DNA of 64,000 nt. Source: Alphaproteobacteria bacterium. GTDB lineage: Bacteria; Pseudomonadota; Alphaproteobacteria; Micropepsales; Micropepsaceae. Under the pieces are notes generated by a model. That model was not told where the DNA came from, made no database searches, and was given only the letters and a program-made list of their open reading frames with translations. Where the stretch lies: positions 62,001 through 126,000 of the forward strand of contig JAJPHG010000025.1 of assembly GCA_021325375.1 (NCBI GenBank), given 5' to 3'. A program made the position numbers and the translations under genes. Below are positions 22,072 through 31,158 of the stretch, one piece after another (within the stretch, counting starts at the first letter, position 1; every line of letters starts with the position of its first letter).

Positions 22072-23052
22072 ATGTCGTCGCACGAACACTCCATCGATCC
22101 ATTCCGCCACGACCACATCTATCTGGGCGAGCATCACGAGCGTAATGAGCGCAAGACCTGGGCCGTGATCGCGCTCTGCAGCGCGATGATGGTCGCGGAG
22201 ATCGTGGGTGGATTCTTCTTCGGCTCCATGGCGCTGATCGCCGACGGCATGCACATGTCCACACATGCGGGCGCATTGCTTATCGCGGCCCTGGCCTACA
22301 CCTATGCCCGCCGCCACGCGAAGGACCGGCGGTTCGCCTTCGGGACCGGCAAGCTCGGCGAGCTGGCGGCGTATTCGAGCGCGCTGATACTCGCGATGAT
22401 CGCGATCCTGATCGGGGTTGAGAGCGTCTCCCGCCTTCTGAGCCCGGTGCCCATCAACTTCGATCAGGCGTTGCCGATTGCCGGACTCGGACTCTGCGTC
22501 AATATTCTGAGCGCATGGCTGCTACGGGACGACCACGACCACGCGCATGGGCACGACCACGGCGACTATTTCGATGACGAGGCGCACCGTCATCATGGCG
22601 ATGACCGAGGCCATAAGCACGATCTGAACATGCGGGCCGCCTATGTGCATGTGATCGCGGACGCGGCCGTGTCCGTTCTCGCGATCATCGGCCTTCTCGC
22701 CGGTCGCGAACTCGGCCTGGTCTGGATGGACCCGGTGATGGGCATTGTCGGCGCCTGCGTCATCGCCAACTGGTCCTGGGGCCTGATCCGGGCTGCCGGC
22801 GGCGTCTTACTCGATATGTCCTGCGACCATAAGCTCGCGGCCCGGATCAGAGAGCGTCTTGAGATCGGCGCGGATCGAGTCGCAGACCTGCACCTCTGGC
22901 GTCTCGGTCCGGGGCACAACGCGGTGATCGCAACATTGGTGACCGCCGATCCCCGGCCCGCAAGTGCTTATAAATCGCGCTTGGCAGAGGTCGAAAGCCT
23001 CAGTCACATCACGATTGAGGTGGAGGTCTGCCCGGATTCTCATCCAGCCTGA
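22072..23052 (+). CDS. dmeF: DmeF: cation-diffusion-facilitator Ni/Co exporter
   Basis: 326 residues with the DmeF hallmark N-terminus (HEHSIDPFRHDHIYLGEHHERNE) before six membrane segments. The transport-site acids are in LIADGMHMSTHAG (HxxxD-like) and AAYVHVIADAAVSVLAIIGL; a His-rich cytoplasmic loop (DDHDHAHGHDHG and HRHHGDDRGHKHD) lies between segments IV and V. A C-terminal cytoplasmic domain follows (VADLHLWRLGPGHNAVIATLV). It exports Co/Ni from cytoplasm to periplasm using the proton gradient. Operon with dmeR. Confidence 0.92.
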   Translation: MSSHEHSIDPFRHDHIYLGEHHERNERKTWAVIALCSAMMVAEIVGGFFFGSMALIADGMHMSTHAGALLIAALAYTYARRHAKDRRFAFGTGKLGELAAYSSALILAMIAILIGVESVSRLLSPVPINFDQALPIAGLGLCVNILSAWLLRDDHDHAHGHDHGDYFDDEAHRHHGDDRGHKHDLNMRAAYVHVIADAAVSVLAIIGLLAGRELGLVWMDPVMGIVGACVIANWSWGLIRAAGGVLLDMSCDHKLAARIRERLEIGADRVADLHLWRLGPGHNAVIATLVTADPRPASAYKSRLAEVESLSHITIEVEVCPDSHPA

Positions 23053-23244
23053 CGTGGCCGTTCTCTTGGAGCCGGTGTTCGAAACCGGAGCGCGCATCGC
23101 GATTTCGCGGAGCCAACTGATCCCCGCACACGTCCACCTCATCGAGACGCGTATGGCTCCGTCCCTTGCGCGTGATCTCGCCGACATGGATTGGGTTCTT
23201 GAGCAAGCTGTCAAGCGACCCTCGCTGTGACGACAAATAGCGAC

Positions 23245-26200
23245 TTATACGTGATGGTGCACCGCCTCCTGGCGGGTGACGCGCTTCTCGATCTGGCGCA
23301 GCGCGACGTAGAACGCCGGGGTCAGGAACAGGCCGAAGAACGTCACGCCCAGCATGCCGAAGAACACCGCGATGCCCATCGCGTGGCGCATCTCCGCGCC
23401 GGCGCCCGAGGTGAACACCAGCGGCACGACGCCCATGATGAACGCGAACGACGTCATCAGGATCGGACGCAGCCTGAGCCGCGCCGCCTCGATGGCGGCA
23501 TCCAGCGTCGTCTTGCCTCGGATCTCGAGCTCGCGCGCGAATTCCACGATCAGGATCGCGTTCTTGCAGGCGAGCCCGATGAGCACGAACAGGCCGATCT
23601 GGGTGAAGATGTTGTTGTCGCCGCCGGTGAGCCACACGCCGCCGATGGCGCTGAACAGGCACATCGGCACGATCAAGATGATCGCAAGCGGCAGGAACAG
23701 GCTCTCGTACTGCGCCGCCAGCACCAGGAAGACGAGCAGCACGCAAAGCGGGAAGACGAGCAGCGCCGTATTGCCCGCCAGAATCTGCTGATAGGTGAGA
23801 TCGGTCCACTCGAACGTCATACCCTTGGGCAGGTTCTCGTTCAGCAGCTTGGTGATCGCGGCCTGCGCCTGGCCGGTCGAATAGCCCGGCGCGGGCGCGC
23901 CGTTCAGGTCGGCGGCGCGGAAGCCGTTGTAGCGCATGGCGCTGTCGGGGCCGGCGGTCTCGGTGACGCGCATGATCGAGCCGAACGGCACCATCTCGCC
24001 CGCGGCGTTGCGGGTCTTGAGGCGGAGGATGTCCTCCGGCCGCGAGCGGAACGGTGTGTCGGCCTGCGCGATCACCTCATAGGTGCGGCCGAAACGGTTG
24101 AAGTCGTCGACATAGACCGAGCCCAGATAGGTCTGCATCGTGTCGAACACGTCCTGGACGTCGACGCCGAGCTGCATCGCCTTGGTGCGGTCGAGATCGG
24201 CATAGAGCTGCGGCACGCCGATGTTGAAGACGGAGAACACGCCGGCAAGCTCAGGCCGCTGCCGAGCCTTGGCCTGGATATCCTGCATCGCGCGATCGAG
24301 CGCCGCGTCGCCCCTGTCGGTGCGGTCCTCGACCTGCAGCTTGAAGCCGCCGATCGTGCCCAGTCCCATCACCGGCGGCGGCGGGAAGATCGCGATCATC
24401 GCGTTGCCGCCGATGCCGCCATATTTCTTCTGAAGGCTCTGCGCGATGGCGAGGCCCGATTGGCTTCTCTGGTCGAAAGGCTTCAAGGTCACGAAGACGA
24501 TGCCGGACGAGGCGCTGTTGATGAAGCCGTTGATCGACAGGCCCGGGAACGCCACGGCGTTCTCGACGCCCGGCTCCTTGAGCGCGATGTCGGACATCTT
24601 GCGGATGACGGCCTCGGCGCGGTCGAGCGTCGCGCCTTCGGGGAGCTGCGCGAAGCTGACGAGATAGGCCTTGTCCTGCATCGGCACGAAGCCTGGGGGC
24701 ACGGCCTGGAAACCCAGCCAGGTGAGGCCCAGCAGCGCGGCGTAGACGGCAAACGCGCGCGTGCGGCGCTTGAGGATTCCGCCCACGCCGCGCCCATAGC
24801 CCTGCGAGCCGCGATGGAACACGCGGTTGAAGAGGCGGAAGAACGGGCCCAGGACCTTGTCCATGCCGCGCGCCAGCGCGTCCTTCGGCGCGCCGTGCGC
24901 CTTGAGCAGCGTCGCGGCCAGCGCCGGCGACAGGGTGAGCGAATTGAACGCCGAGATGACCGTCGAAAACGCGATGGTCAGCGCGAACTGGCGGTAGAAC
25001 TCTCCCGTCAGTCCGCTGATGAAGGCGATCGGCACGAACACCGCGCACAAGACCAGTGCGATGGCGATGATGGGGCCGGTCACCTCGGACATCGCCTTGA
25101 GCGTCGCCTCGCGCGGCGCCAGACCCGCCTCGATGTTGCGCTCGACGTTCTCGACCACGACGATGGCGTCGTCGACCACGATGCCGATGGCGAGCACCAA
25201 TCCGAACAGCGACAGCGCGTTGATCGAGAAGCCGAACGCCAGCATGAACGCAAAGGTGCCGACGATCGACACGGGCACGGCGAGCAGCGGGATGATCGAG
25301 GCGCGCCAGGTCTGGAGGAACAGGATCACCACCAGAACGACCAGCGCCACGGCCTCGAGCAGCGTATGGACGACCGCGCGGATCGAGTCGCGCACGAACA
25401 CGGTCGGGTCGTAGACAATGGAATAGCCCATCCCTTTCGGGAAATTCTGCTTGAGCTCCTCCATGGTGGCGCGCACCTGGTCCGAGATCGCGATCGCGTT
25501 CGAGCCCGGCGCCTGGAAGATCGGGATGGCGACGGCCTGCTTGTTGTCGAGCAGCGAGCGCAGGCCGTATTGCGACGCGTCGATCTCGACGCGCGCAACG
25601 TCGCCCAGCCGCGTGACGACGCCGTTGTCGCGCTTGACGACGATATTCGCGAACTGTTCGGGTTCGCTGAGGCGCCCTTGCACGTTGATCGGAAGCTGCT
25701 GGCGACCGGCTTGGCTGTACGGTGGGCCGTTGATGACGCCGGCGGCGACCTGGACGTTCTGCTTGCGGATCGCAGCGACGACATCGTCGGCCGTCATTCC
25801 GCGCTCGGCGATCCTGTCGGGGTTGAGCCAGATGCGCATGGCATAGTCGCCCGAGCCGAAGAGCTGCACGCTGCCCACGCCTTCGATCTTGGCGAGCCGG
25901 TCCTTGACGTTCAGCACGGCGTAGTTGCGCAGGTAGAGCATGTCGTAGCGCCCATCCGGCGAATTCAGATGCACGACCATGGTGAGGTCGGGCGAGCTCT
26001 TGGTCGTGGTGACGCCGAGCGCCTGGGTCACTTGCGGCAGGCGCGGCAGCGCCTGGTTGACGCGGTTCTGCACCAGCTGCTGCGCGAGGTCGGGATTGGT
26101 GCCGATCTTGAAGGTGACGGTAAGCGTCAGCGTGCCGTCGGACGCGGCCTGGGAGAACATGTAGAGCATGTTCTCGGTGCCGTTGATCTGCTCCTCGAGC

Positions 26201-26397
26201 GGCGTGGCGACGGTTTCGGCAATGACGTTCGGGTTGGCGCCGGGGAACTGCGCCTTCACGACGACCGAGGGCGGCACGACCTCGGGGTACTCCGAGATCG
26301 GCAATTGCGTCATCGCGATCAGACCGCCAAGGAAGATCATGACCGAGATGACGCCCGCGAAGATCGGGCGATCGACGAAGAATTTGGACAGACTCAT
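23245..26397 (-). CDS. RND multidrug efflux pump inner-membrane transporter (AcrB/MexB, HAE1 family)
   Basis: 1050 residues, the full HAE1 length. Starts MSLSKFFVDRPIFAGVISVMI as in AcrB-like pumps. The proton relay Asp pair is in IVVDDAIVVVENVER and the Lys in GLACKNAILIVEFA. Porter-domain marks include PPSVVVKAQFPGANP and GDYAMRIWLNPDRIA; all twelve membrane segments can be traced. It forms a tripartite pump with the adaptor gene 53 bases upstream; no outer-membrane channel gene is nearby, so a channel encoded elsewhere must be shared. Controlled probably by the divergent TetR protein. The antisense strand here has a long open frame, which is a composition artefact. Confidence 0.95.
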   Translation of the reverse strand: MSLSKFFVDRPIFAGVISVMIFLGGLIAMTQLPISEYPEVVPPSVVVKAQFPGANPNVIAETVATPLEEQINGTENMLYMFSQAASDGTLTLTVTFKIGTNPDLAQQLVQNRVNQALPRLPQVTQALGVTTTKSSPDLTMVVHLNSPDGRYDMLYLRNYAVLNVKDRLAKIEGVGSVQLFGSGDYAMRIWLNPDRIAERGMTADDVVAAIRKQNVQVAAGVINGPPYSQAGRQQLPINVQGRLSEPEQFANIVVKRDNGVVTRLGDVARVEIDASQYGLRSLLDNKQAVAIPIFQAPGSNAIAISDQVRATMEELKQNFPKGMGYSIVYDPTVFVRDSIRAVVHTLLEAVALVVLVVILFLQTWRASIIPLLAVPVSIVGTFAFMLAFGFSINALSLFGLVLAIGIVVDDAIVVVENVERNIEAGLAPREATLKAMSEVTGPIIAIALVLCAVFVPIAFISGLTGEFYRQFALTIAFSTVISAFNSLTLSPALAATLLKAHGAPKDALARGMDKVLGPFFRLFNRVFHRGSQGYGRGVGGILKRRTRAFAVYAALLGLTWLGFQAVPPGFVPMQDKAYLVSFAQLPEGATLDRAEAVIRKMSDIALKEPGVENAVAFPGLSINGFINSASSGIVFVTLKPFDQRSQSGLAIAQSLQKKYGGIGGNAMIAIFPPPPVMGLGTIGGFKLQVEDRTDRGDAALDRAMQDIQAKARQRPELAGVFSVFNIGVPQLYADLDRTKAMQLGVDVQDVFDTMQTYLGSVYVDDFNRFGRTYEVIAQADTPFRSRPEDILRLKTRNAAGEMVPFGSIMRVTETAGPDSAMRYNGFRAADLNGAPAPGYSTGQAQAAITKLLNENLPKGMTFEWTDLTYQQILAGNTALLVFPLCVLLVFLVLAAQYESLFLPLAIILIVPMCLFSAIGGVWLTGGDNNIFTQIGLFVLIGLACKNAILIVEFARELEIRGKTTLDAAIEAARLRLRPILMTSFAFIMGVVPLVFTSGAGAEMRHAMGIAVFFGMLGVTFFGLFLTPAFYVALRQIEKRVTRQEAVHHHV

Positions 26398-26449
26398 GGC
26401 GTCCTCTGAAAAGCGGGTTCAGGACATCAGTTGAATTCTAAGCGGCGGC

Positions 26450-27676
26450 CTAGCTCGACGCGAGCTTGCCCGGCGCCGCGGGATGCGGATCGACGGCGGC
26501 GCCGGGCTGCACGCGCTGCACGCCGTCGACGATGATCTTCTCGCCGGAACGCAGGCCCGAGAGCACCACGCGCTTTCCGTCCATCTCCTGGCCGAGCGCC
26601 ACCTCGCGGTAATCCGCCCTGTGGCCGGGCGTCACGACGAAGACGAAGCGCTTGGACTGGTCGCTGCCGACCGCGTCTTCCGGAACCAGAATGGTGTCGC
26701 TCGGCTCGGCCGCCCACAGGCGCACCGACACGAACATGCCGGGCACCAGCGCGCCGTCGGTGTTGGCGAAGCGGGCGCGAGCGCGGATCGTGCCGCTGCC
26801 GGTCTCGATCCTGTTGTCGAAGCTCTCAATCATGCCGTCATAGGGGGGGTGCGCGGCATCGCCCTGCACGGTAAGCTGCACCGGCAGCTTCTTCTCCTGA
26901 TCCAGCGTCGCGGCATGGGCGCGCACGGTGCGCAGATAGGTCTGCTCGTCGACGTCGAAATCGGCATAGATGCCCTTGTCGGACACGATGGTGGTGAGCA
27001 GCGGCGCGGGCACGGTCTGCACCAGGTTGCCGACCGTGATCTCGGCGCGGCCGACGCGGCCGTCGATCGGCGCCTTCACATAGGCATGGTCGAGATCGAG
27101 CTTGGCCTGGGCCAGCACGGCCTCAGCCGACTGGATCGAGGCCTGCGCCACACCGACCGCGTTGGCGCGCTGATCATAGGTGTCGCGCGCGACGGCTTGC
27201 GCTTCCATCAGCCGCTTGGCGCGGTCGAGCTCGGTGCCGGCGAGGCGCGCATTGGTCCTGGCCGTCGCCAGATCGGCCTCGGCCTTGGCGACCGCCGCCG
27301 CATAGGGGCGCGGATCGATGACGAGCAGCACGTCGCCCGCGTGAACGCTCTCGCCGTCCTTGAAGCGGATCTCGGTGATGCGCCCGCTCACCTCCGGGCG
27401 CACATCGGCGGAATCGACCGCCGTCATGCGGCCGGAAAATTCGGACCACAGCCGGACGGGTTTGGCGTCGACAGCGGCGACCGTCACCGGAATCGCGGCA
27501 TCGGCCGCGGCGGCCGGGTCCGGGGTCGCGCCGGCGTTGTGCAGGGACAGCCCCACCACCGCCATGCCGACCAAGGCGAGACCGCCGAGAATTGCGCGCT
27601 TTTTCAAAAGGTTACGGGGTACTGACTTGCCGTCGGCGAGCCTGGCCACCTGAAGCAGTTCGGCAATATGGGCCAT
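26450..27676 (-). CDS. RND efflux periplasmic adaptor (membrane fusion protein)
   Basis: 408 residues. One N-terminal membrane anchor (RAILGGLALVGMAVVGLSLHN), then the HlyD/AcrA order: lipoyl half-motif GRITEIRFKDGESVHAGDVLLVIDPRPY, a helical hairpin (AVAKAEADLATARTNARLAGTEL), the second lipoyl half (YVKAPIDGRVGRAEITVGNLV), a beta-barrel (IRARARFANTDGALVPGMFVSVRL) and a membrane-proximal domain. It links the RND pump to an outer-membrane channel. The N-terminus lacks a lipobox, so it is probably anchored by the helix. The start 27676 is 16 bases downstream of one TetR-type palindrome. Confidence 0.92.
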   Translation of the reverse strand: MAHIAELLQVARLADGKSVPRNLLKKRAILGGLALVGMAVVGLSLHNAGATPDPAAAADAAIPVTVAAVDAKPVRLWSEFSGRMTAVDSADVRPEVSGRITEIRFKDGESVHAGDVLLVIDPRPYAAAVAKAEADLATARTNARLAGTELDRAKRLMEAQAVARDTYDQRANAVGVAQASIQSAEAVLAQAKLDLDHAYVKAPIDGRVGRAEITVGNLVQTVPAPLLTTIVSDKGIYADFDVDEQTYLRTVRAHAATLDQEKKLPVQLTVQGDAAHPPYDGMIESFDNRIETGSGTIRARARFANTDGALVPGMFVSVRLWAAEPSDTILVPEDAVGSDQSKRFVFVVTPGHRADYREVALGQEMDGKRVVLSGLRSGEKIIVDGVQRVQPGAAVDPHPAAPGKLASS

Positions 27677-27691
27677 CGCGGCCTCCTATTC

Positions 27692-27759
27692 TGTATTGAA
27701 CGATACAGATATAGGAGCTGGACGAACCGCGTCAAGCACATTATGTATCACTCGATACA
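27692..27759. promoter_or_regulatory. Divergent promoter region with two TetR palindromes
   Basis: TGTATTGAACGATACA (27692-27707) and TGTATCACTCGATACA (27744-27759) share the pattern TGTAT-N6-ATACA, 52 bases apart. They lie between the adaptor gene (minus) and the tetR gene (plus). A third copy sits after tetR. The repeats are the natural binding sites for the adjacent repressor. Confidence 0.75.
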
Positions 27760-27781
27760 ATAATAAAAGGGAAAACGCTCC

Positions 27782-28411
27782 ATGCGGACGGGCCGCCCGA
27801 GAGGTTTTTGCGTCGATCAAGCCGCCGATCGCGCGATGAACGTCTTTTGGCGCAAAGGTTACGAGGCCGCGTCGCTTTCGGACCTGACGACGGCGATGGG
27901 GATCAACGCGCCTTCCTTATATGCGGCGTTCGGCAGCAAGGAGGGACTGTTCCGTGCCGTCCTGGAACGCTACGACGCGCGGCGCAAGGAATTCATGGAC
28001 AAGGTGCTCGCCGCGCCCGATGCGTTCGGCGTGGCGAGAAACTATCTGGAAGGCATCGCGGAGTTCGCATCCGATACCAATGGCGGCATGAACCCGCCGG
28101 GCTGCCTTCTGGTGCAGAGCGGATCCTGCGGAGACTCCTCGATCCCCGAAGAGGTCGCGCGCCATCGCGCGGAAAAAGAAGCCAAGCTCCGCGAGCGCTT
28201 CGAACGCGCGCGCAAGGACGGCGACCTGCCCAGGGATGCCGACCCCGCCACGCTGGCGCGCTATCTCTCCGCCATGGCCAACGGCATCTGCATGCACGCA
28301 AGCGCCGGCGCCGGCGCGGAAGAATTGCTGGACATCGCGCGCCTGGCGCTTGCCTCCTGGCCGGTGCGGGCCAAAGCCAAGCCGAAGAAAAAATCGCGCG
28401 TCGCGGCTTGA
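27782..28411 (+). CDS. TetR/AcrR-family repressor of the RND pump
   Basis: 209 residues. HTH in FWRKGYEAASLSDLTTAMGINAPSLYAAFGSKEGLFRAVL, the typical TetR N-terminal domain; the C-terminal ligand domain is like the YbiH/AefR-type group (PPGCLLVQSG, a loop seen in regulators of the same class). A basic tail KAKPKKKSR ends the protein. Divergent from the efflux operon, with two palindromes between them and a third just after its stop. It probably represses the pump, itself and the downstream DoxX-like gene. Confidence 0.9.
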   Translation: MRTGRPRGFCVDQAADRAMNVFWRKGYEAASLSDLTTAMGINAPSLYAAFGSKEGLFRAVLERYDARRKEFMDKVLAAPDAFGVARNYLEGIAEFASDTNGGMNPPGCLLVQSGSCGDSSIPEEVARHRAEKEAKLRERFERARKDGDLPRDADPATLARYLSAMANGICMHASAGAGAEELLDIARLALASWPVRAKAKPKKKSRVAA

Positions 28412-28414
28412 TTC

Positions 28415-28430
28415 TGTATTGATCGATACA
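28415..28430. promoter_or_regulatory. Third TetR palindrome upstream of DoxX-like gene
   Basis: TGTATTGATCGATACA, the same TGTAT-N6-ATACA pattern as the two sites at 27692 and 27744, four bases after the tetR stop and 37 bases before the DoxX-like start. It brings that small membrane gene into the same regulon. Confidence 0.7.
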
Positions 28431-28466
28431 TAAATCTCGGCGGTCGATCCGGCCGCCGAGGGAGAG

Positions 28467-28805
28467 ATGCCGCACGCAATCGCTTTCACTATCATTGCAC
28501 AATCGGTTGCCGTCCTGTTCGCGGCAGCCGGCATCGTCCAACTGCCCGGTCCGGCTTTTGTCCGGCGCGCTTACGAGCGTTGGGAACTGCCGCGCAAATT
28601 CTATCGCGTGACCGGCTTGCTCGAGCTGATCGCAGCCCTGTTCCTTGTGAACGCCGAGACGCGCGTCTGGGGAGTCGTCCTCGGCGCGATCGTCACCTTC
28701 GGCGCCATCGTCACGCTGTTCAAGAGCGAGCAGTATGGCTGGTCGGTTCCGGGCATATTGCTGCTGGTGGCGCTGGTGCCCGCATCGCTCGCAGGCCCGT
28801 TCTGA
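28467..28805 (+). CDS. DoxX-like small membrane protein
   Basis: 112 residues, four hydrophobic segments: AFTIIAQSVAVLFAAAGIVQL, VTGLLELIAALFLV, VWGVVLGAIVTFGAIVTLF and VPGILLLVALVPASL. The stretch FYRVTGLLELIAALFLV matches the DoxX-like family. DoxX relatives have roles in quinone/thiol redox or in membrane stress but function here is unknown. It sits behind tetR with a TetR-type palindrome in front, so it may be induced together with the efflux pump. Confidence 0.7.
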   Translation: MPHAIAFTIIAQSVAVLFAAAGIVQLPGPAFVRRAYERWELPRKFYRVTGLLELIAALFLVNAETRVWGVVLGAIVTFGAIVTLFKSEQYGWSVPGILLLVALVPASLAGPF

Positions 28806-28876
28806 GCGATGGCTCAGCCCAACCCCGTACGAGGTCGAGCGAATTCCGTCCATCGCCTCAAGCTCGGCGGCCGGCT

Positions 28877-29701
28877 TCACCCCGTGCGCGACGACACCGC
28901 TTTCGCGGCGTCGAGGATCACCTCGAGCACGGCCTGCGGCTTGGACAGCATCGGGACGTGACTGGAGTCGAGTTCGACCGTCTTGGCGCCCATGCGTTTG
29001 GCGGCGGCGCGTTCCAGATCGGGATGGACGGTGCGGTCCTTGGTGCCGACGACATACCAGCTCGGCTTCGTTCGCCACGCGACTCCATCGAGCTTCTGGT
29101 TGAAGAGGTCCGGCGCGGGCACGCCTTGGGTCGCCCAGACGATCTTCTGCTCGGTCTGCGAGAGATCGCCGCAGAAATCTGCCGTCCCGTCCGGCCGCAG
29201 CCAAATGCGCCCATCAGCGACTTCGATGTGAGAGAAGACGGGGGTCTTGGGGAACTTGTCCTGCTGGCCCTGTGATGTCTCGGTCTCGTCGGGTGCGAGG
29301 GCGCAGATATAGACCAGGGCGGCAACCCGCTCGTCCATCCCGGCATGCGTGATCAGCGTTCCGCCGTATGAGTGACCAACGAGAACGACGGGGCCGTTGA
29401 CGCGCCCGAAGCAACGTTTGACGCAATCGACGTCGCTCTTGAGGGAGTCCAGGCCGTGCTGGGAACACATCACCTCGTGGCCGTGAGACTGCAACGAGGG
29501 GATCAGCTTCTGGAAGCACGAGCCGTCGGCCCAAAGTCCATGCGCAAATACGATTCCGGGTTTGCTTGTCATCGCGCTCTCCTTTCGGGGTTGAGGGAGC
29601 CGCCGGTCATCGGCGGCGGCTGGGAGTCCGGCGGTCAGGCCCAAGCCGACCGCGCCCGCGAGGACTCCGCGTCTCGAGGCCGCAAAGCGGGGTTCAGTCA
29701 T
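28877..29701 (-). CDS. Secreted alpha/beta hydrolase (Tat signal)
   Basis: 274 residues from ATG 29701 (MTEPRF); further upstream codons lie in the divergent promoter. Twin-arginine signal SRRGVLAGAVGLGLTAG. The hydrolase core shows an oxyanion region VFAHGLWADGSCF, the nucleophile elbow VLVGHSYGGTLI, an acid near VVGTKDRTVHP and the catalytic His in SSHVPMLSKP. This is the EstC/salicylate-esterase-like class with short lids; substrate unknown. Divergent from an AraC-family gene 250 bases away that may control it. Confidence 0.8.
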   Translation of the reverse strand: MTEPRFAASRRGVLAGAVGLGLTAGLPAAADDRRLPQPRKESAMTSKPGIVFAHGLWADGSCFQKLIPSLQSHGHEVMCSQHGLDSLKSDVDCVKRCFGRVNGPVVLVGHSYGGTLITHAGMDERVAALVYICALAPDETETSQGQQDKFPKTPVFSHIEVADGRIWLRPDGTADFCGDLSQTEQKIVWATQGVPAPDLFNQKLDGVAWRTKPSWYVVGTKDRTVHPDLERAAAKRMGAKTVELDSSHVPMLSKPQAVLEVILDAAKAVSSRTG

Positions 29702-29952
29702 GGCGGCCTCGCGGCGTCGGACGGATGAGGTTCTTGGAGACTTTCTGCTCAAGGCGATAGTTCACCAACGCGTGCTCGCGTTCTTTGCGGATTCCGCCTT
29801 TGTTTGCCGAACGGATCATTTTGTTCGAATTGCGCTGTTTCTCCGGGACCGGCCGCGATGCGCAGCGGCCTGGATGCGGGATTTTTCCGCCGTGCCCTGG
29901 ACAAGCCAACCGGGGATTCCTACCGTCCGGCACCTTGCTTGCGGTTTCCGCC

Positions 29953-30906
29953 ATGAACCAACAGGCAGCCTCGTCGCGACATAAGCCGAACAATCCCAAG
30001 GGAGCGTTCGGAGACAACCTCGCCGCTCACTTTCATCTGAAGGAAAGCGAACAGGTCTCGACGTCGTGGCCCGGCGACAATCTTTTCGCGATCACGCGCC
30101 TGCAGTCCGACACCGGCATTCCGGATCGAACGACGCGCGTGCCGAGCGAAGCCGCGCTGCACATTTCGGTTTCGATCCTACCCGTGCCGCTGCGCGCCTA
30201 CGACCTTTGGATCGACGGGAAGGCGATCGACGTCCCCTACATTCCGTCGCTGCGCACGAGCGTCATGGATCTCCAATCCGATCCGGTCTGCTGGGTGGGC
30301 GCCGGCTTCGACTATGTGCACTATCACGTGCCGAAAGCGGGCCTCGACGCGATCGCGAGGGATCACGGAACCGAGCCTGCAGGTTCCTACAAATTCGCGA
30401 TCTGCGAGCACGACATCGTGGTGGCCCAACTCACGCAATATGTCCTGCCTCTGATCGGTTCGCGCGACTGGATCGGCTCACTCGCTCTTGACCAGTTCAG
30501 CCTCATCCTCGGCGCGCATGTGCTCAGGACCTATGGCGGGCTTCCCCCTTTGGGCGCCGCAAAGCGAGGCGGACTGGCGCCCTGGCAGGGAAGGCGCGCC
30601 GCGGAGATGATAAGCGAGAGTCTCGACGGCAGAATCCATCTTTCCGACATGGCGCGCGAGTGCGGCCTGTCGGTGAGTCACTTCACGCGCGCGTTCCGGA
30701 AGAGTTTCGGCATGTCGCCCTATCGCTGGCTTCTCCAACGCAGGATCGACCGTGCGAAATCCTTGTTGGCGACGAGCGATCTTCCTATTGCAGATATCGC
30801 TCTGCGGTCCGGCTTCTCCGATCAAACGGCATTCACGCGCGCGTTCGGACGCGTTGTGGGTGATAGCCCGGCCCGCTGGAGACGGGTCGTAACTTCAAAA
30901 GGCTGA
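29953..30906 (+). CDS. AraC-family transcriptional regulator
   Basis: 317 residues from ATG 29953 (MNQQAASS); the frame stays open upstream but composition and lack of a ribosome site argue against the longer form. The C-terminal 100 residues contain both HTHs: IHLSDMARECGLSVSHFTRAFRKSFGMSPYRWL and LPIADIALRSGFSDQTAFTRAFGRVVGDSPARWRR. The N-terminal 200 residues are a cupin-like ligand domain (AALHISVSILPVPL, DLWIDGKAIDVPYIP). The nearest candidate target is the divergent hydrolase gene. Confidence 0.88.
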   Translation: MNQQAASSRHKPNNPKGAFGDNLAAHFHLKESEQVSTSWPGDNLFAITRLQSDTGIPDRTTRVPSEAALHISVSILPVPLRAYDLWIDGKAIDVPYIPSLRTSVMDLQSDPVCWVGAGFDYVHYHVPKAGLDAIARDHGTEPAGSYKFAICEHDIVVAQLTQYVLPLIGSRDWIGSLALDQFSLILGAHVLRTYGGLPPLGAAKRGGLAPWQGRRAAEMISESLDGRIHLSDMARECGLSVSHFTRAFRKSFGMSPYRWLLQRRIDRAKSLLATSDLPIADIALRSGFSDQTAFTRAFGRVVGDSPARWRRVVTSKG

Positions 30907-31158
30907 GATAGGGCGACGATCGCGGAGCAACGCGTTGCTTCCACCTGCGTGAGCGGAGGTATCTCATTCCCGCTGCGGCACCTGCGGTTCGCACCGAGCA
31001 GCTCCACGAGCATCACATGCGCACGCGACGGCTTCTGGACGCTTCGCGTACTGTCGGCTATACGGTCGCCGGGCGTACATAGAACGTGATTAACGACTTT
31101 TCGGGATGGAACTTTTCCCGGTCCAGCACGTTTGATGGGACTACCCGGTGGAGGGGCT
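30907..31158. other. Intergenic region before the TonB receptor
   Basis: About 250 bases with no gene I can support. It must contain the promoter of the receptor-YfiR-kinase cluster; no clear operator repeat or riboswitch-like structure was recognised. Confidence 0.35.

Noticed and set aside
23053..23244. A possible short coding remnant after dmeF (ending in a TGA at 23228-23230)
   Set aside because: The peptide ending LEQAVKRPSL looked protein-like, but it has no start of its own and no recognised family.
23227..26409. A 1060-codon open frame on the plus strand
   Set aside because: It mirrors the RND transporter gene on the other strand and consists of Arg/Asp/His/Ala-rich low-complexity sequence, a consequence of high GC in third positions.
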